A stretch of DNA of 64,000 nt from Oopsacas minuta (Eukaryota > Porifera > Hexactinellida > Lyssacinosida > Leucopsacidae). The translations under genes were made by a program, and so were the position numbers. Below, piece after piece: positions 1 through 9,446 of the stretch (position 1 is its first letter; every line of letters begins with the position of its first letter). The stretch is taken from the NCBI GenBank assembly GCA_024704765.1, contig JAKMXF010000318.1, positions 186,001 to 250,000 of the forward strand, given 5' to 3'. The notes beneath the pieces were generated by a model that was not told the origin of the DNA, made no database searches, and was given only the letters and a program-made list of their open reading frames with translations.

Positions 1-42
1 GTTAAAGGAATTTACAATATAAAGCTAGTAGACAAATCTCAC

Positions 43-3000
43 TTGATCAGAAATGCTGTCTCCCGAATCGATACTGAAAGCTGAGCCATTTGGTATGAGA
101 TCTTCTTGGAATCTCGTGATTTGTATATTTATGATACATGGACAGTTTTGTTGAAGCAGGAGTGACCAGAAATCAAACATCGTAGTTGATAACGGTTCTT
201 GTGTAACAATAAAGTTATTCTCAAGCCAGTATCCCTATAACAAAATGAAAATGATTGCAGATGTAGTTCGTGTATTTAATGAATTGTAGATTGTACAATT
301 GTGCAAGCCAATTATTGCATGATTTTGAAAGTTCTTTTACATCATAGAAGGAGTATACTCCAGCTTTTGGATTCAACACAGAGAATTAAAGGAGCGCTGA
401 ACGAGAGCGCGTTCCAAGAAATGAAGAGAGCTTAATGCCCTGATTCAACACTGAAAGTAATTTGACGATCAAATAATTTATGGCTATTAATGCGGTAACA
501 TATACTTATACTCATTTATTGAAATTCGATCAAATCCAACCCCCACAGGCTTACTTCTTTATAATTATGATTAATATTAAGCAATATTATAAATGTTAAT
601 AATCAGGCTAACCTGCACAAAACTAGCATTGATATATGAATCTTTAACTGAAACATCAAAGTAGCCTTTTTCGGGTTTATATTGTAGTAATGGAACACAT
701 GTTCGCTGGTCTAGGTAAGGAAATTGAATTGATAAATGTGGTAGTCAATAATTCGTCTATTTAAGAATCATCCAACAATTATAATAAAGTCCCAACTTAC
801 AAGGAATGACTGTACAATCACGATTTTTCACAGAATTAGCTTGTTCGCCAGCAGTTGGGTGGATATATAAATTCTGTGTTTCAGGTAATTTCTAAAATTG
901 AAAGTAATTGTAGCCATTTCTATTCCAAAAAACTGCTATTTAGTGAAAAGCTCTTATACAAATTAGTATATTTAACATGATTGTGCTATATTGGATTGCA
1001 AGCGTAAGTAGCAGTCCCTATCTTGGCATTAATAACGCAAAGATTGTCAAATATATCGATTGTACATAAATGTAAATAGTGGTTTTGGAAAAACACTTTG
1101 TTTTCAATTCTCTATGAATTAACAGTTACTTAACGTATAACATGTACACAATATTAGTATATAAGCAAGTGTTACCGGTAAATGATTAAATAAATAAAAA
1201 TACAAAACAAATGGCAGCCGAAATTCACGAACATTTCAATGATATTAAATCTGAAAGAATGGAGATAGATTTAAAATTAATATATTGTTTTCAACTCAAT
1301 TTGGAAGAAGTTTTGTTTGAAAATGTTGATTGCGTGAGACGAAAAATGGTAAACAATGGCTTAAGTAGGGAACAAATACTGCAATTGAAAGCATTCAGGA
1401 AGCGAGAAAGAGCAAAACTCCGCCGTAAGGAGGAGTTAAAATGTCTAAACAAAGATCTTAACGACTTACAATCTGAGAGAGATGATTTATTAATGGAAAT
1501 GATAGGACTGAAAGAAGAAATCGTGAAATATCAAAAATGGGAAATAATGACCTTTATAGAAGAACTGAATGATCCTACCTCGTACCAAGAAAATTACTTG
1601 TAATTCTGAAATTCTGAATGCAAACGCGGCAAGTAGCAAGTCAATTAATAGCATCCTCGCTTTTTCACGGATACAGTTAACTTGTAATTATTTGCATAAA
1701 ATTTTTTGCTATAATAGCTCAATTAAATTACAATTGCATATTACCGTAGCTAGCTGTTCTAATAGTTGATTATCAGCAGCATATTGAATGCATTTAGACT
1801 CTAAATCTTTAGCTGAAATAACTGTAATTCCACAGAGATAAGCCTCGACAAGAGCATCATGTAGGAATATATATTGTGCCTAAGATATATGTACAAGAAT
1901 TATTAAGTTGGAATGAAATGCTAAAATGCACAAAAATGTGAAAATCGATCTTTTAACCGAAATAATTGGAATTTAGAATTGGATTATTTGTGTACAAGAT
2001 CAGTGATACAGTGCAAGCTCGTTTCTAAGAACACGGTTAATACGAATTTCCAGATAAAGCGAAAATTTTTGACCGTCTGTTGGTGTTCGTATTAACGAGG
2101 TTCCATTGTATATTCTTGAACATACCAAGCTCTGTACCATGTAACCACGTTCCTTTCTAAGCGCTTCTACAGTTTGCCGCACCTCCACACGATTTTCTTC
2201 TGCCATTCTTTGCAGCATTATATCCAGCATTATGAAAGTGCCTGTTCTCCCAACTCCAGCACTAAATATATTAGATAGTATGATTGTAGCGTTAACACCT
2301 AATAAATTAGTTAGGCAGAAATGCTAAAGAGTTACATACTTAATAGCTATTACAAGCACTCATTCAATGTATTATTAGACGCATTGAATAGAAAACTATT
2401 CTATTGCATGAATCATGTATATAGTACATAGCGTGCTTTCAAGGCTGGTACGCTGTATGTTGGATCAAGTCAGTCATAAAAATACACAAATTGAAAGATG
2501 TATATATATATAGGAAGTAAAACTATTCGTTGAATTCATATTGAAACAACGATTACGGAACAAACTAACCTACAATGAACTAGAATCGGTCCATCAGTTG
2601 GATTGACAGCTAATCGCACCTTTCTAACTAAGGTTAAGAGCGGGCTAGCTGAGAGAGGGGCACCAAAATCAGGCCATCCTGTGAACTGAAAATGTGTCAC
2701 TCTCCTCTGTGTGTCACTTGTGACACCTGTCATTTCCTCTGACACCTGATCGGATTGATTGACAGGCGTTAGACTACTGACACTACCTGTAGGAGTTACT
2801 GTTGGTATCTACGGGTTATTATACATAATATTTATACAGGTATATACGTGTATGCGTTATACCAGTGATATATTGAATGTTCTAGTAATGTAGTGAGGAG
2901 TTTTCTGCTTGGAAATTAACTTGACACGAATTCTACCATATTCTTGATACGATTCTTCATCACTAGGCCAATACGTAGCGCATTTTACCTAGGTTAATAC

Positions 3001-4517
3001 AAATATCATAAAGACAACTCTCAGCGTAGCTCAAGGGACAGCGAAAATTTCTTCGATATAACCGATTAAAATATGTTACTTTGACGGTTTGGGACCATTT
3101 TTGTATAATTTCAGACTTTGATATAAGCGGGTATTTCCATTTTGACATATCCATATTCGATGTATGGAAATTGAGTGTATTGGAATTCAATAAATACTCA
3201 CTCTTCCTCCTTCTATTAGGCTACAGGCCATTATAAGCTGTGTAGACTTTTCTTGCCATATCATCCACCAAAAATCTGCTACAGTATCAGCTAATGGACC
3301 TAATATTATTCACATAATAAACAATATATATTTACATAAAATTAGCATAATCAATACCTTGTGCTGCAATATATTCATGTTCTCTATTGTATCCCTATAT
3401 AATATATACCCACAATTCAGGGAATAGTTCTATTACAAATGCGTTGCCATGACAACTGTGGGTGTTGTCAATACATAAGGGCCGCATTTAGGTAAATTTG
3501 TGACAATCAAGACGATAGTTCGCATCCTGAAAATTTCAGGTTTTTCTTGGATTAGCGAGCATCGCCCTTGATGTCGTATAGGCATTTTAAGGGCACTTGA
3601 AAGTATTTTGAATGACATCACGGAATTATGTGGTGTTAATTGTAGGTATCCCTTATTCAAATGGCAAAGCTACACTCTCGTAAAAACTATAAAACTTACG
3701 GAAATATAGTTGGCATTTATGAATCCTGTCTCTTCTACTTTCTCAACTTTAGATCTATTTATCCATACTTCAGGATTCTCATCTTGTATATGTCTCTTCA
3801 AGATTATCCTGCTATGCTCGTCTATACGAAAAATGTTTTTATACAAGCAGTAAAAATTGTGTTAATAATCGCAAATAATGTAGCTAACATGGAAGAATGT
3901 TTTTGTATCTGTTTTTGAGTGCATTTTCAGGCTTGGATGCTGTTACAATTTTACAGTCTTCTATTAAGTCAGCCAGGGCCTAATTGATGAGAAAATACAC
4001 AGAGAATATCTGATAACTTAGAATCTACAACCATAAAATATTTAAAATAACACGAGTATACAAACCTCGTATTCTTCTCTAAACAACTTATCTCTATCTT
4101 TATGCATTGTATAAACTCTGATTAGAAAATCCTCCATTGGGAGAGCAGGAATAGCCTTTATGTGTCCTGTTAATTGTTTTGAAGTACGCACGCATAAACG
4201 TTGTTGATTTGATGCATCTCCTTATATGGTATTGTATAAATTAGGAGGCTATAATGCAATTTCAATAAGATCAGGGCCGTCTGAAACTTACTTGATTTGG
4301 ATCTGTTGATCCTATTGATGAGGTCTTCCTTTGCCATTTCGTCATTATTCATACTGCCCTGCTCTTCATCATAAACATCTCCACGTCTATAGAAACAAAC
4401 ATGTAAACAAATAAAGTAAACAAATTATGGAACAACTCACTTTCTAGTACACAACAATAATAACAAGGATATTACTGGTAAGAGCAGGAGAGAGAGAATA
4501 AGCGCAAATAACAGCAT
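43..4517 (-). CDS. Membrane-anchored tandem protein tyrosine phosphatase (3' end beyond window)
   Basis: Removes phosphate from phosphotyrosine on the cytoplasmic side of a membrane. Fourteen exons with GT/AG borders keep one frame (1638 nt, 546 codons so far): 4441-4517, 4292-4386, 4066-4166, 3889-3979, 3700-3821, 3358-3394, 3202-3299, 2863-2988, 2570-2808, 2126-2261, 1745-1879, 801-891, 613-710, 43-234. Exon 1 encodes a very hydrophobic segment (MLLFALILSLLLLP...). Domain D1 shows the KNRYKNILP substrate-loop region, EYIAAQGPL, KCATYWP, the WPDFGAP loop and the catalytic HCSAGVGRTG (split across 2570|2261), so D1 should be active. D2 begins at 891 (NRDCTVIPY, YINASFVQ, FIVTQEPL, DFW) and its catalytic part is off the left edge. 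An in-frame stop lies just upstream of the first ATG and IER3IP1 sits 270 bp upstream, leaving no room for an ectodomain. Alternatively an upstream exon was missed. Confidence 0.88.
1211..1603 (+). CDS. Small Maf/CNC-like bZIP protein with shortened basic region, nested in PTP intron
   Basis: A 130-residue single-exon protein lying wholly inside the 892-1744 intron of the phosphatase gene, on the opposite strand. Residues about 34-61 resemble the Maf extended homology region (GLSREQILQLK is nearly the Maf signature). They are followed by a basic stretch (AFRKRERAKLRRKEEL) and then a leucine-rich coiled coil. In Maf proteins about 22 residues separate LQLK from KEEL and include the DNA-contacting N-R-x-x-A-A-x-x-C-R core; here there are about 12 and that core is absent. 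It may therefore dimerise without binding DNA like a normal Maf, acting as an inhibitor of bZIP partners. The family call rests on the motif read by eye; a chance coiled coil with a basic patch is the alternative. Confidence 0.6.
   Translation: MAAEIHEHFNDIKSERMEIDLKLIYCFQLNLEEVLFENVDCVRRKMVNNGLSREQILQLKAFRKRERAKLRRKEELKCLNKDLNDLQSERDDLLMEMIGLKEEIVKYQKWEIMTFIEELNDPTSYQENYL
2009..2108. mobile_element. MITE, about 100 bp, TA-flanked
   Basis: Imperfect terminal inverted repeats: the left end begins CAGTGCAAGCTCGTT and the right end, read in reverse, CAATGGAACCTCGTTAATACG. TA dinucleotides flank both ends (2007-2008, 2109-2110), as in Tc1/mariner/pogo-type insertions. It lies in the 1880-2125 intron of the phosphatase gene, 17 bp from the exon. 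Confidence 0.65.
3013..3150. mobile_element. MITE family 1 copy, degenerate, in PTP intron
   Basis: Shares the core GACGGTTTGGGACC, then ATTTTTGTATAATTTCAGAC and TTTGATATAAGC, with copies near 4.6, 24.8, 36.5 and 62.5 kb. The left end keeps a worn CAACTC repeat; the right end is eroded. It lies within the 2989-3201 intron. Boundaries are approximate. Confidence 0.65.
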
Positions 4518-4576
4518 AGCAGATGTCTAATACATCTACGTTAATGGAAAGCAATCAGATATCAATAAATAAGCTC

Positions 4577-4670
4577 AAAAATATGTTACTTTGACGGTTT
4601 GGGACCAGAATTCCAAACTTAGATATAAGCAGGTATTTCGGTTTAACGGGAGTGACCGTAAAATCTAAAT
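4577..4670. mobile_element. MITE family 1 copy just upstream of the PTP start
   Basis: Core ATGTTACTTTGACGGTTTGG, then GATATAAGCAGGTATTTCGG and the right-end repeat AACGGGAGTGACC. The left end is truncated. It ends about 60 bp upstream of the phosphatase ATG (4517, minus strand). Confidence 0.7.
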
Positions 4671-4789
4671 AACAATCCCATTATACATATGTAGTGTGTA
4701 TTTAAGTTATTAATGTATAAGAGCTGTATATTAGGCGTGGATTATGGATAATGCATTTCTTCTATAAAAAAATATACAGCTTTAATAAG

Positions 4790-5044
4790 TTAACCCAAAA
4801 CAAGTAGATATAGAATAGTAATCAAGTTAATAATAATCAAAGGGCCTCTCATTACAACTCGTATTGAGTGTATTCCAGTAATCAGCTGTCCTTTCATTAG
4901 ATTAGGGTGTTCTTCATTGAAACCAAAGTTTTGATCAGATTTTCTACTCAGTCCAATCCTCTCAAGGAATTCATCATTGAGAATAGCTACAGCATTGATT
5001 AGTAGCAGAGATGCTTCTAAAATACATCCGATAGAAAATGGCAT
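4790..5044 (-). CDS. IER3IP1: IER3IP1/Yos1 homolog (small ER-Golgi membrane protein)
   Basis: An 84-residue protein matching the whole length of IER3IP1/Yos1, a two-pass membrane protein of the ER and early Golgi involved in vesicle traffic. The N-terminal hydrophobic segment (ILEASLLLINAVAIL), the central region with F-L-x-x-I-G and GFNEE, and the C-terminal SIRVVMRGPLIIIN segment are in the expected order and spacing. The ATG at 5044 (MPFSIGC) gives exact alignment with the family N terminus; the frame opens 13 codons further upstream, probably 5' UTR. Intronless. It lies 345 bp downstream of the PLEKHM2-like gene on the same strand and 272 bp before the phosphatase start. Confidence 0.9.
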   Translation of the reverse strand: MPFSIGCILEASLLLINAVAILNDEFLERIGLSRKSDQNFGFNEEHPNLMKGQLITGIHSIRVVMRGPLIIINLITILYLLVLG

Positions 5045-5400
5045 CTGAATGCTACTATTAATAATAAATGTTATGTAACACATAGAAATGCAAAATAGAC
5101 ATTATACGGGCATTTGATCTGAAGTGGAAAATGATCAAAAGCACTCTTAAACAGTAAAACTTATATTAAAGCCAAATTATTATACCACAGGGAACTATTA
5201 CCTAATATCTCCAATGATTAGTAAGGCATTTTCGACTGAAAGGGGGGCAATAGTCCGTAAGCATGGGTGTAATAACAGCAATAACAGCAATATTATAAAG
5301 GTTGAATAGAAAATAAAGTAGAACCAGAGATTGAAATATAAACAATTACATCATTAACAATACAAATAGGTACATACTGTGTGCTGTGTCTGTGTGTATA
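5045..5400. other. Gene-free stretch with one unexplained hydrophobic reading frame
   Basis: Between IER3IP1 and the PLEKHM2-like gene. On the minus strand, about 5207-5360, a frame without ATG encodes a Leu/Ile-rich stretch followed by HPCLRTIAPLSVENALLIIG and then a possible donor (ATTAG|GTAATA). It could be a small membrane-protein exon or chance. An AATAACAGC direct repeat is seen near 5272-5290. Confidence 0.3.
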
Positions 5401-8400
5401 TTAATTATTTTGTATCCTATTTCGAGTAACAGAGTCACTACGTTGTGCAGCTCCAGCCATTAACTCCATTAATTGATTTGCACGTACTAAAATCGATTCA
5501 TCTGAGACTTGTGTGAAAGTTAGATCAACTTTGTATACGTTTTCCCATTGAAATGCAAGACAACGCTCGAACCTGCCAAGCTCGTATTCACTGCTGAAAC
5601 AAATAACCCAATCTATCGAGTCGAATTGTAGGATGCAATATGGCTTGCCCTCTTCCACTTGAATCTGGTTCAAATCCATTACATAGCTAAGACTTAGTTT
5701 TTTCAAACACTCTTCATGTTCTAACGTTAAACACAGTATATCAGGAGTTAGAACCAATCCACAGTTCATGACGGTTGATTGAGAATGTGCTTTCGACTCT
5801 TGTATACCTCTACCAAAAACTTCCTCACAAATCCCTTGTTTCCAGCATATCAACTCTTTTTCATTACGCATTGAAATTTTAATACTTATCGCATCACTAC
5901 TTGTAATTTCTAATAAGTGAATCCTATCTCCTTCCTCAGCTAGTGTCCTACATCCAGCGGAACCTCCTTTCAAATCCAGGACCACTTTAGGCTGTTTTTC
6001 CCCCTTTATACCGTATTGAGATAATTTAGAGTTTTTAAGTATAAAGTATCCCTCTCCCCAACTGCTAAATAATTTTTGTTTCTTCCAATTTAGATATCCA
6101 CTTAGACCGATATCATGGTTGTAACCTCCAGGATCTTTCTCGTCATCTTCTGAGGTAAATTTGCCACGGAGCGGGCCGCTCGTCACGATTGAGAAATGTT
6201 TAATTTCCAGATGATCTTTGAGTTCTAAGAGAGCACAAAATTTCTTAATTCGTTTAATATCATTCTCAACAACTTTCAGTGAGAGATCTGAGAATATCCC
6301 TGCTGCCATTCCTTGTCGTATCCCAGCTAGAAGACATTTTGACAACTGCTCATTACCAGTATAACAAGTCAATGTAGTGAAATTCTTCTTGAATATGGTG
6401 ATCAATTGCCAGTTAATCCCAATAGTTATATAGTCTAGATTTGAGAATGTTATTGCGTCTTGTTGACAGAACGTCCCTTGTGCGCCATCTTCTACCATTG
6501 TATATACCGCATGGTCTGTGATAAGAACATATATTATGCTAAACATGCCTAAATATTTGCTGTCGAAAGCGCGAAATACTTTTAGAATTTTCTCCTCGGG
6601 GGATAGAAGGATCTTCACACGTATCATGAGTTGGTTATTCTGCGAAATTTTGACTTCTTCAACAAGCTTAGTTTCGCGATCAGGTCGTTTAATTAACGAC
6701 GAAGAATGGAATTCTTTATCTTCTCCAAACATGCTTCTACTCCTCTCTCTAGCATCGATTACATTCTCAACTTCCCATGGATCATCCCCTCCAATATTTA
6801 AATCGACAAATGATAGAGGAGTAACATTTCTTGGCTCATCAGCTCCATCCCTAACGGACCCCTCCAGGATACTATCAACCCCTTCTTGGCTAGAAGGGTC
6901 AAAGAGACTGATACCAACTACTTTTTCTGTTGTCACACGATCATGTTGATCAAGCGAGTAGAAAGCTGCGAAATTAACTGGTACATTAGTACTTGATTCA
7001 CCTAGTGCTGTATCAAGATAGTTAGATAGGAGACCTTCAAAATCTGTGTTGTCTGAATATGGAGTGAGATTCTCATTATATTCTGGTTTCCTTACCTCAT
7101 CTAACGGCTGCTCAATGCTAGTCTCTAGCTTAATAGGTTTAACGTTAGGAGTATTTTGTTTGCTTTCTCTGGAATGTTGTTCTGATTCAGTATCGGAACA
7201 GTAAGGTGGGGAAATGGGATTGTTTAAGGGGGTCGTGTCCACTACAAGGACTTCTTGTATAGATTCTAGTATAGGAGATGGAGATTTAGATACTGTGTTA
7301 TCGATATTTTCAATCCCTGGTTTACTAGCTTCTAAACGCTCTATAATATGACTGAGTGAAGAATCTGAAGATTCATCCTGTCTATGTGAACTGATTTTAT
7401 CTGAAGAACATGGTGACTCTATTCTCTTCTCACTGGGATGTTCTATAATCGCATCAGAAGATGAAGTATCAGATAATGTTATTTCATTATGTCTGGTCTG
7501 TCTGGGCGTCTCATGGTCTAGACTTACCTCCTCCAGTGATGATATATCTGTTGTGTGCCTACTCCCTTGTGTTGTAGGAGGGTTATTAAGATACACAATA
7601 GATTCACCTGTATGTATATCTTCAGATGAATTATCGCCTCCTAAGATTACCATTTCGCTTGGCGAGGAAGTGGATTTAGTTTCTTCTACGGCAAGATATT
7701 CGTTATCATTTTTCAAAGGTATAGGACTTACCGATTTCTTAGTGAAGCTAGTTTTAGCAGTAAGAGTATTTTCATACTTACTACTACCATAGGAACTATG
7801 TTCTATGTCGAAATCTGCGAAATCTGACACTAGACTCGTGGTATCAGCTATGGAACTATTATCAGCAAGAGAACCACCGTTATCTTCTACCGACCACGTA
7901 CTGTTATCTTTCGATTGACCCAAACGCTGAATTCCGCTATTAATATTCTCTCTTTTCTTATGTTTTCTTTGCTTTTTAACTTTACCTACGTGTGTTACCA
8001 ATCCACCATCTTGATCATTGTAATCATCTCTAAGAGATGATACTTTACGCATTTGGTTAGACACGGATTGACTCCTGGAATTTTCCTGGGAGAAATAATG
8101 ACGTTTGGATTCTATGACAGGACGATGGACACTCATCTGGGTTATGAATGGGTTGAGTTCATCTGGTGTGTCATGACCGTTTTCAATAGTGTTCTTATTC
8201 GGGACATTTCTAGTTATGAAATTATCCAAATCTTCTGTCTGTTCAGACAAGAAAGGGGAGGGATTCGTAACCTGAGGGCTCCTGCGATCAACTGGCGGGA
8301 CGGTTATAGATGAAATAGAGCTTATTGAGCTCTCTAGATCTCTCTCTGATATAAAAGAACCTCTACTTCTATGTGGTTTATTGAACTGCAAATTTTGATC

Positions 8401-8973
8401 AACATATTGTGTAGAAATACAGGGTCTTTTGTCTAAATACTCACAATTCGTATTTAGCTCGAATTTGATAAAATCTAACCCAGACACGTGAGTTTGTAAT
8501 ATTTTCATTCTCTCTGCATCGCGTATAAACGCATCAGGCTTGTAGTAAGAACGAATTGGTTTAGAATCTTCTAGAAACAATCTGAAATAAGATTCCATCA
8601 AATGATCATTCAATGCAATATGTAGCCAAGCTCTTCCCTTCCCAATTGCAGAACGAACTAATGTTAGTTGGTTGATGCAAGTAACAACATTACTATGTGA
8701 GAATGTTTTCAGAAATGGCCAATAACCTCTATCTACTCTATTCAAATTGTGTAATAGTATCATGTCTAGTTGGTAGATCAAAGCTTGAAATGAAGGCGTT
8801 TCATTCGTGATGACGTCAAGATTCTCAAAATCATATGTATGTGCAGTGGGTTGTGTTAAAGTTTCATTTGTATCAGTTTGGATAGAAATGAAGTGGAGAT
8901 GCTTTACACAAATAGAAATATCGTCGAGTAAAATATCTTTTATTTCCGCAGAATTCGTGCCTTTATCATTCAT
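5401..8973 (-). CDS. PLEKHM2: PLEKHM2/SKIP-like RUN and PH domain protein
   Basis: A 1190-residue intronless gene. Residues about 15-165 form a RUN domain (NLNRVDRGYWPFLK, GKGRAWLHIALNDHLMESYF), the Arl8-binding module of SKIP. A long Ser/Thr-rich disordered middle follows (about 200-700), including a KKQRKHKKRE basic patch. About residue 731, DDPWEVEN looks like a W-acidic kinesin-light-chain motif. The C-terminal third (about 790-1175) is the conserved SKIP region with PH domains (SGYLNWKKQKLFSSWGEGYF). In animals SKIP links lysosomal Arl8 to kinesin-1 to drive lysosomes outward. Length and order fit PLEKHM2 (about 1000 residues in vertebrates) better than PLEKHM1, which carries extra zinc-finger modules. 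Confidence 0.8.
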   Translation of the reverse strand: MNDKGTNSAEIKDILLDDISICVKHLHFISIQTDTNETLTQPTAHTYDFENLDVITNETPSFQALIYQLDMILLHNLNRVDRGYWPFLKTFSHSNVVTCINQLTLVRSAIGKGRAWLHIALNDHLMESYFRLFLEDSKPIRSYYKPDAFIRDAERMKILQTHVSGLDFIKFELNTNCEYLDKRPCISTQYVDQNLQFNKPHRSRGSFISERDLESSISSISSITVPPVDRRSPQVTNPSPFLSEQTEDLDNFITRNVPNKNTIENGHDTPDELNPFITQMSVHRPVIESKRHYFSQENSRSQSVSNQMRKVSSLRDDYNDQDGGLVTHVGKVKKQRKHKKRENINSGIQRLGQSKDNSTWSVEDNGGSLADNSSIADTTSLVSDFADFDIEHSSYGSSKYENTLTAKTSFTKKSVSPIPLKNDNEYLAVEETKSTSSPSEMVILGGDNSSEDIHTGESIVYLNNPPTTQGSRHTTDISSLEEVSLDHETPRQTRHNEITLSDTSSSDAIIEHPSEKRIESPCSSDKISSHRQDESSDSSLSHIIERLEASKPGIENIDNTVSKSPSPILESIQEVLVVDTTPLNNPISPPYCSDTESEQHSRESKQNTPNVKPIKLETSIEQPLDEVRKPEYNENLTPYSDNTDFEGLLSNYLDTALGESSTNVPVNFAAFYSLDQHDRVTTEKVVGISLFDPSSQEGVDSILEGSVRDGADEPRNVTPLSFVDLNIGGDDPWEVENVIDARERSRSMFGEDKEFHSSSLIKRPDRETKLVEEVKISQNNQLMIRVKILLSPEEKILKVFRAFDSKYLGMFSIIYVLITDHAVYTMVEDGAQGTFCQQDAITFSNLDYITIGINWQLITIFKKNFTTLTCYTGNEQLSKCLLAGIRQGMAAGIFSDLSLKVVENDIKRIKKFCALLELKDHLEIKHFSIVTSGPLRGKFTSEDDEKDPGGYNHDIGLSGYLNWKKQKLFSSWGEGYFILKNSKLSQYGIKGEKQPKVVLDLKGGSAGCRTLAEEGDRIHLLEITSSDAISIKISMRNEKELICWKQGICEEVFGRGIQESKAHSQSTVMNCGLVLTPDILCLTLEHEECLKKLSLSYVMDLNQIQVEEGKPYCILQFDSIDWVICFSSEYELGRFERCLAFQWENVYKVDLTFTQVSDESILVRANQLMELMAGAAQRSDSVTRNRIQNN

Positions 8974-9446
8974 CTCAAATAGCTAAATAAATAATATCAT
9001 ATAAAACTTTATAATATTCTAATTGTAAATGGGAGGAAATCGTATTTATAAGCTGAATATAGTGAAGCAGACAATAAAGTGTGAGTTTATGGATATTTAT
9101 TGTTCATATTGTTTCTCTAAAAAAGTAAACAGACAATGGATAAACTGTGTAATATACTAGTCAGGTATTACATAATCCCCAAACAAAATAAGCCACCTTG
9201 TGAGACAAATACGATATACAGTGGAAAGCGCCTGCGAGCAATTCGCATAATAGCAAAATTCGCGTATCAGCAATGAAAATTCTTGTAAAATACGATTCTA
9301 CTTAGGGCGGTTTCCACTGTAAAATTATAATTATGAATGCAACAAATATATATATATCATTTCAACAGAATATAAGAGCATAAATACAATTACAACAAAA
9401 ATACAAAAAAGGAAAGCTAATCCTTCATAAATACTGTTATTATTAC
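8974..9446. other. Intergenic region with a MITE; no gene seen
   Basis: Holds the promoter side of the PLEKHM2-like gene and the 3' side of FN3 receptor A. The only structure seen is the short MITE at 9219-9319 and a short (TA)n run near 9345. Confidence 0.6.
9219..9319. mobile_element. MITE, 101 bp, TA-flanked
   Basis: Ends are CAGTGGAAAGCGCC and, reversed, CAGTGGAAACCGCC (one mismatch), flanked by TA at 9217-9218 and 9320-9321. The interior also contains imperfect inverted repeats. It lies about 245 bp upstream of the PLEKHM2-like start. Confidence 0.7.

Noticed and set aside
2000-2125. C-terminal half of a 76-residue minus frame
   Set aside because: Beyond the donor at 2126 it reads through a MITE; only 2126-2261 is exon.
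3661-3918. 85-residue plus-strand frame
   Set aside because: Antisense to two phosphatase exons (3700-3821, 3889-3979) that carry clear family motifs.
6518-6949. 143-residue plus-strand frame
   Set aside because: Antisense shadow of the PLEKHM2-like coding region; no known motif.
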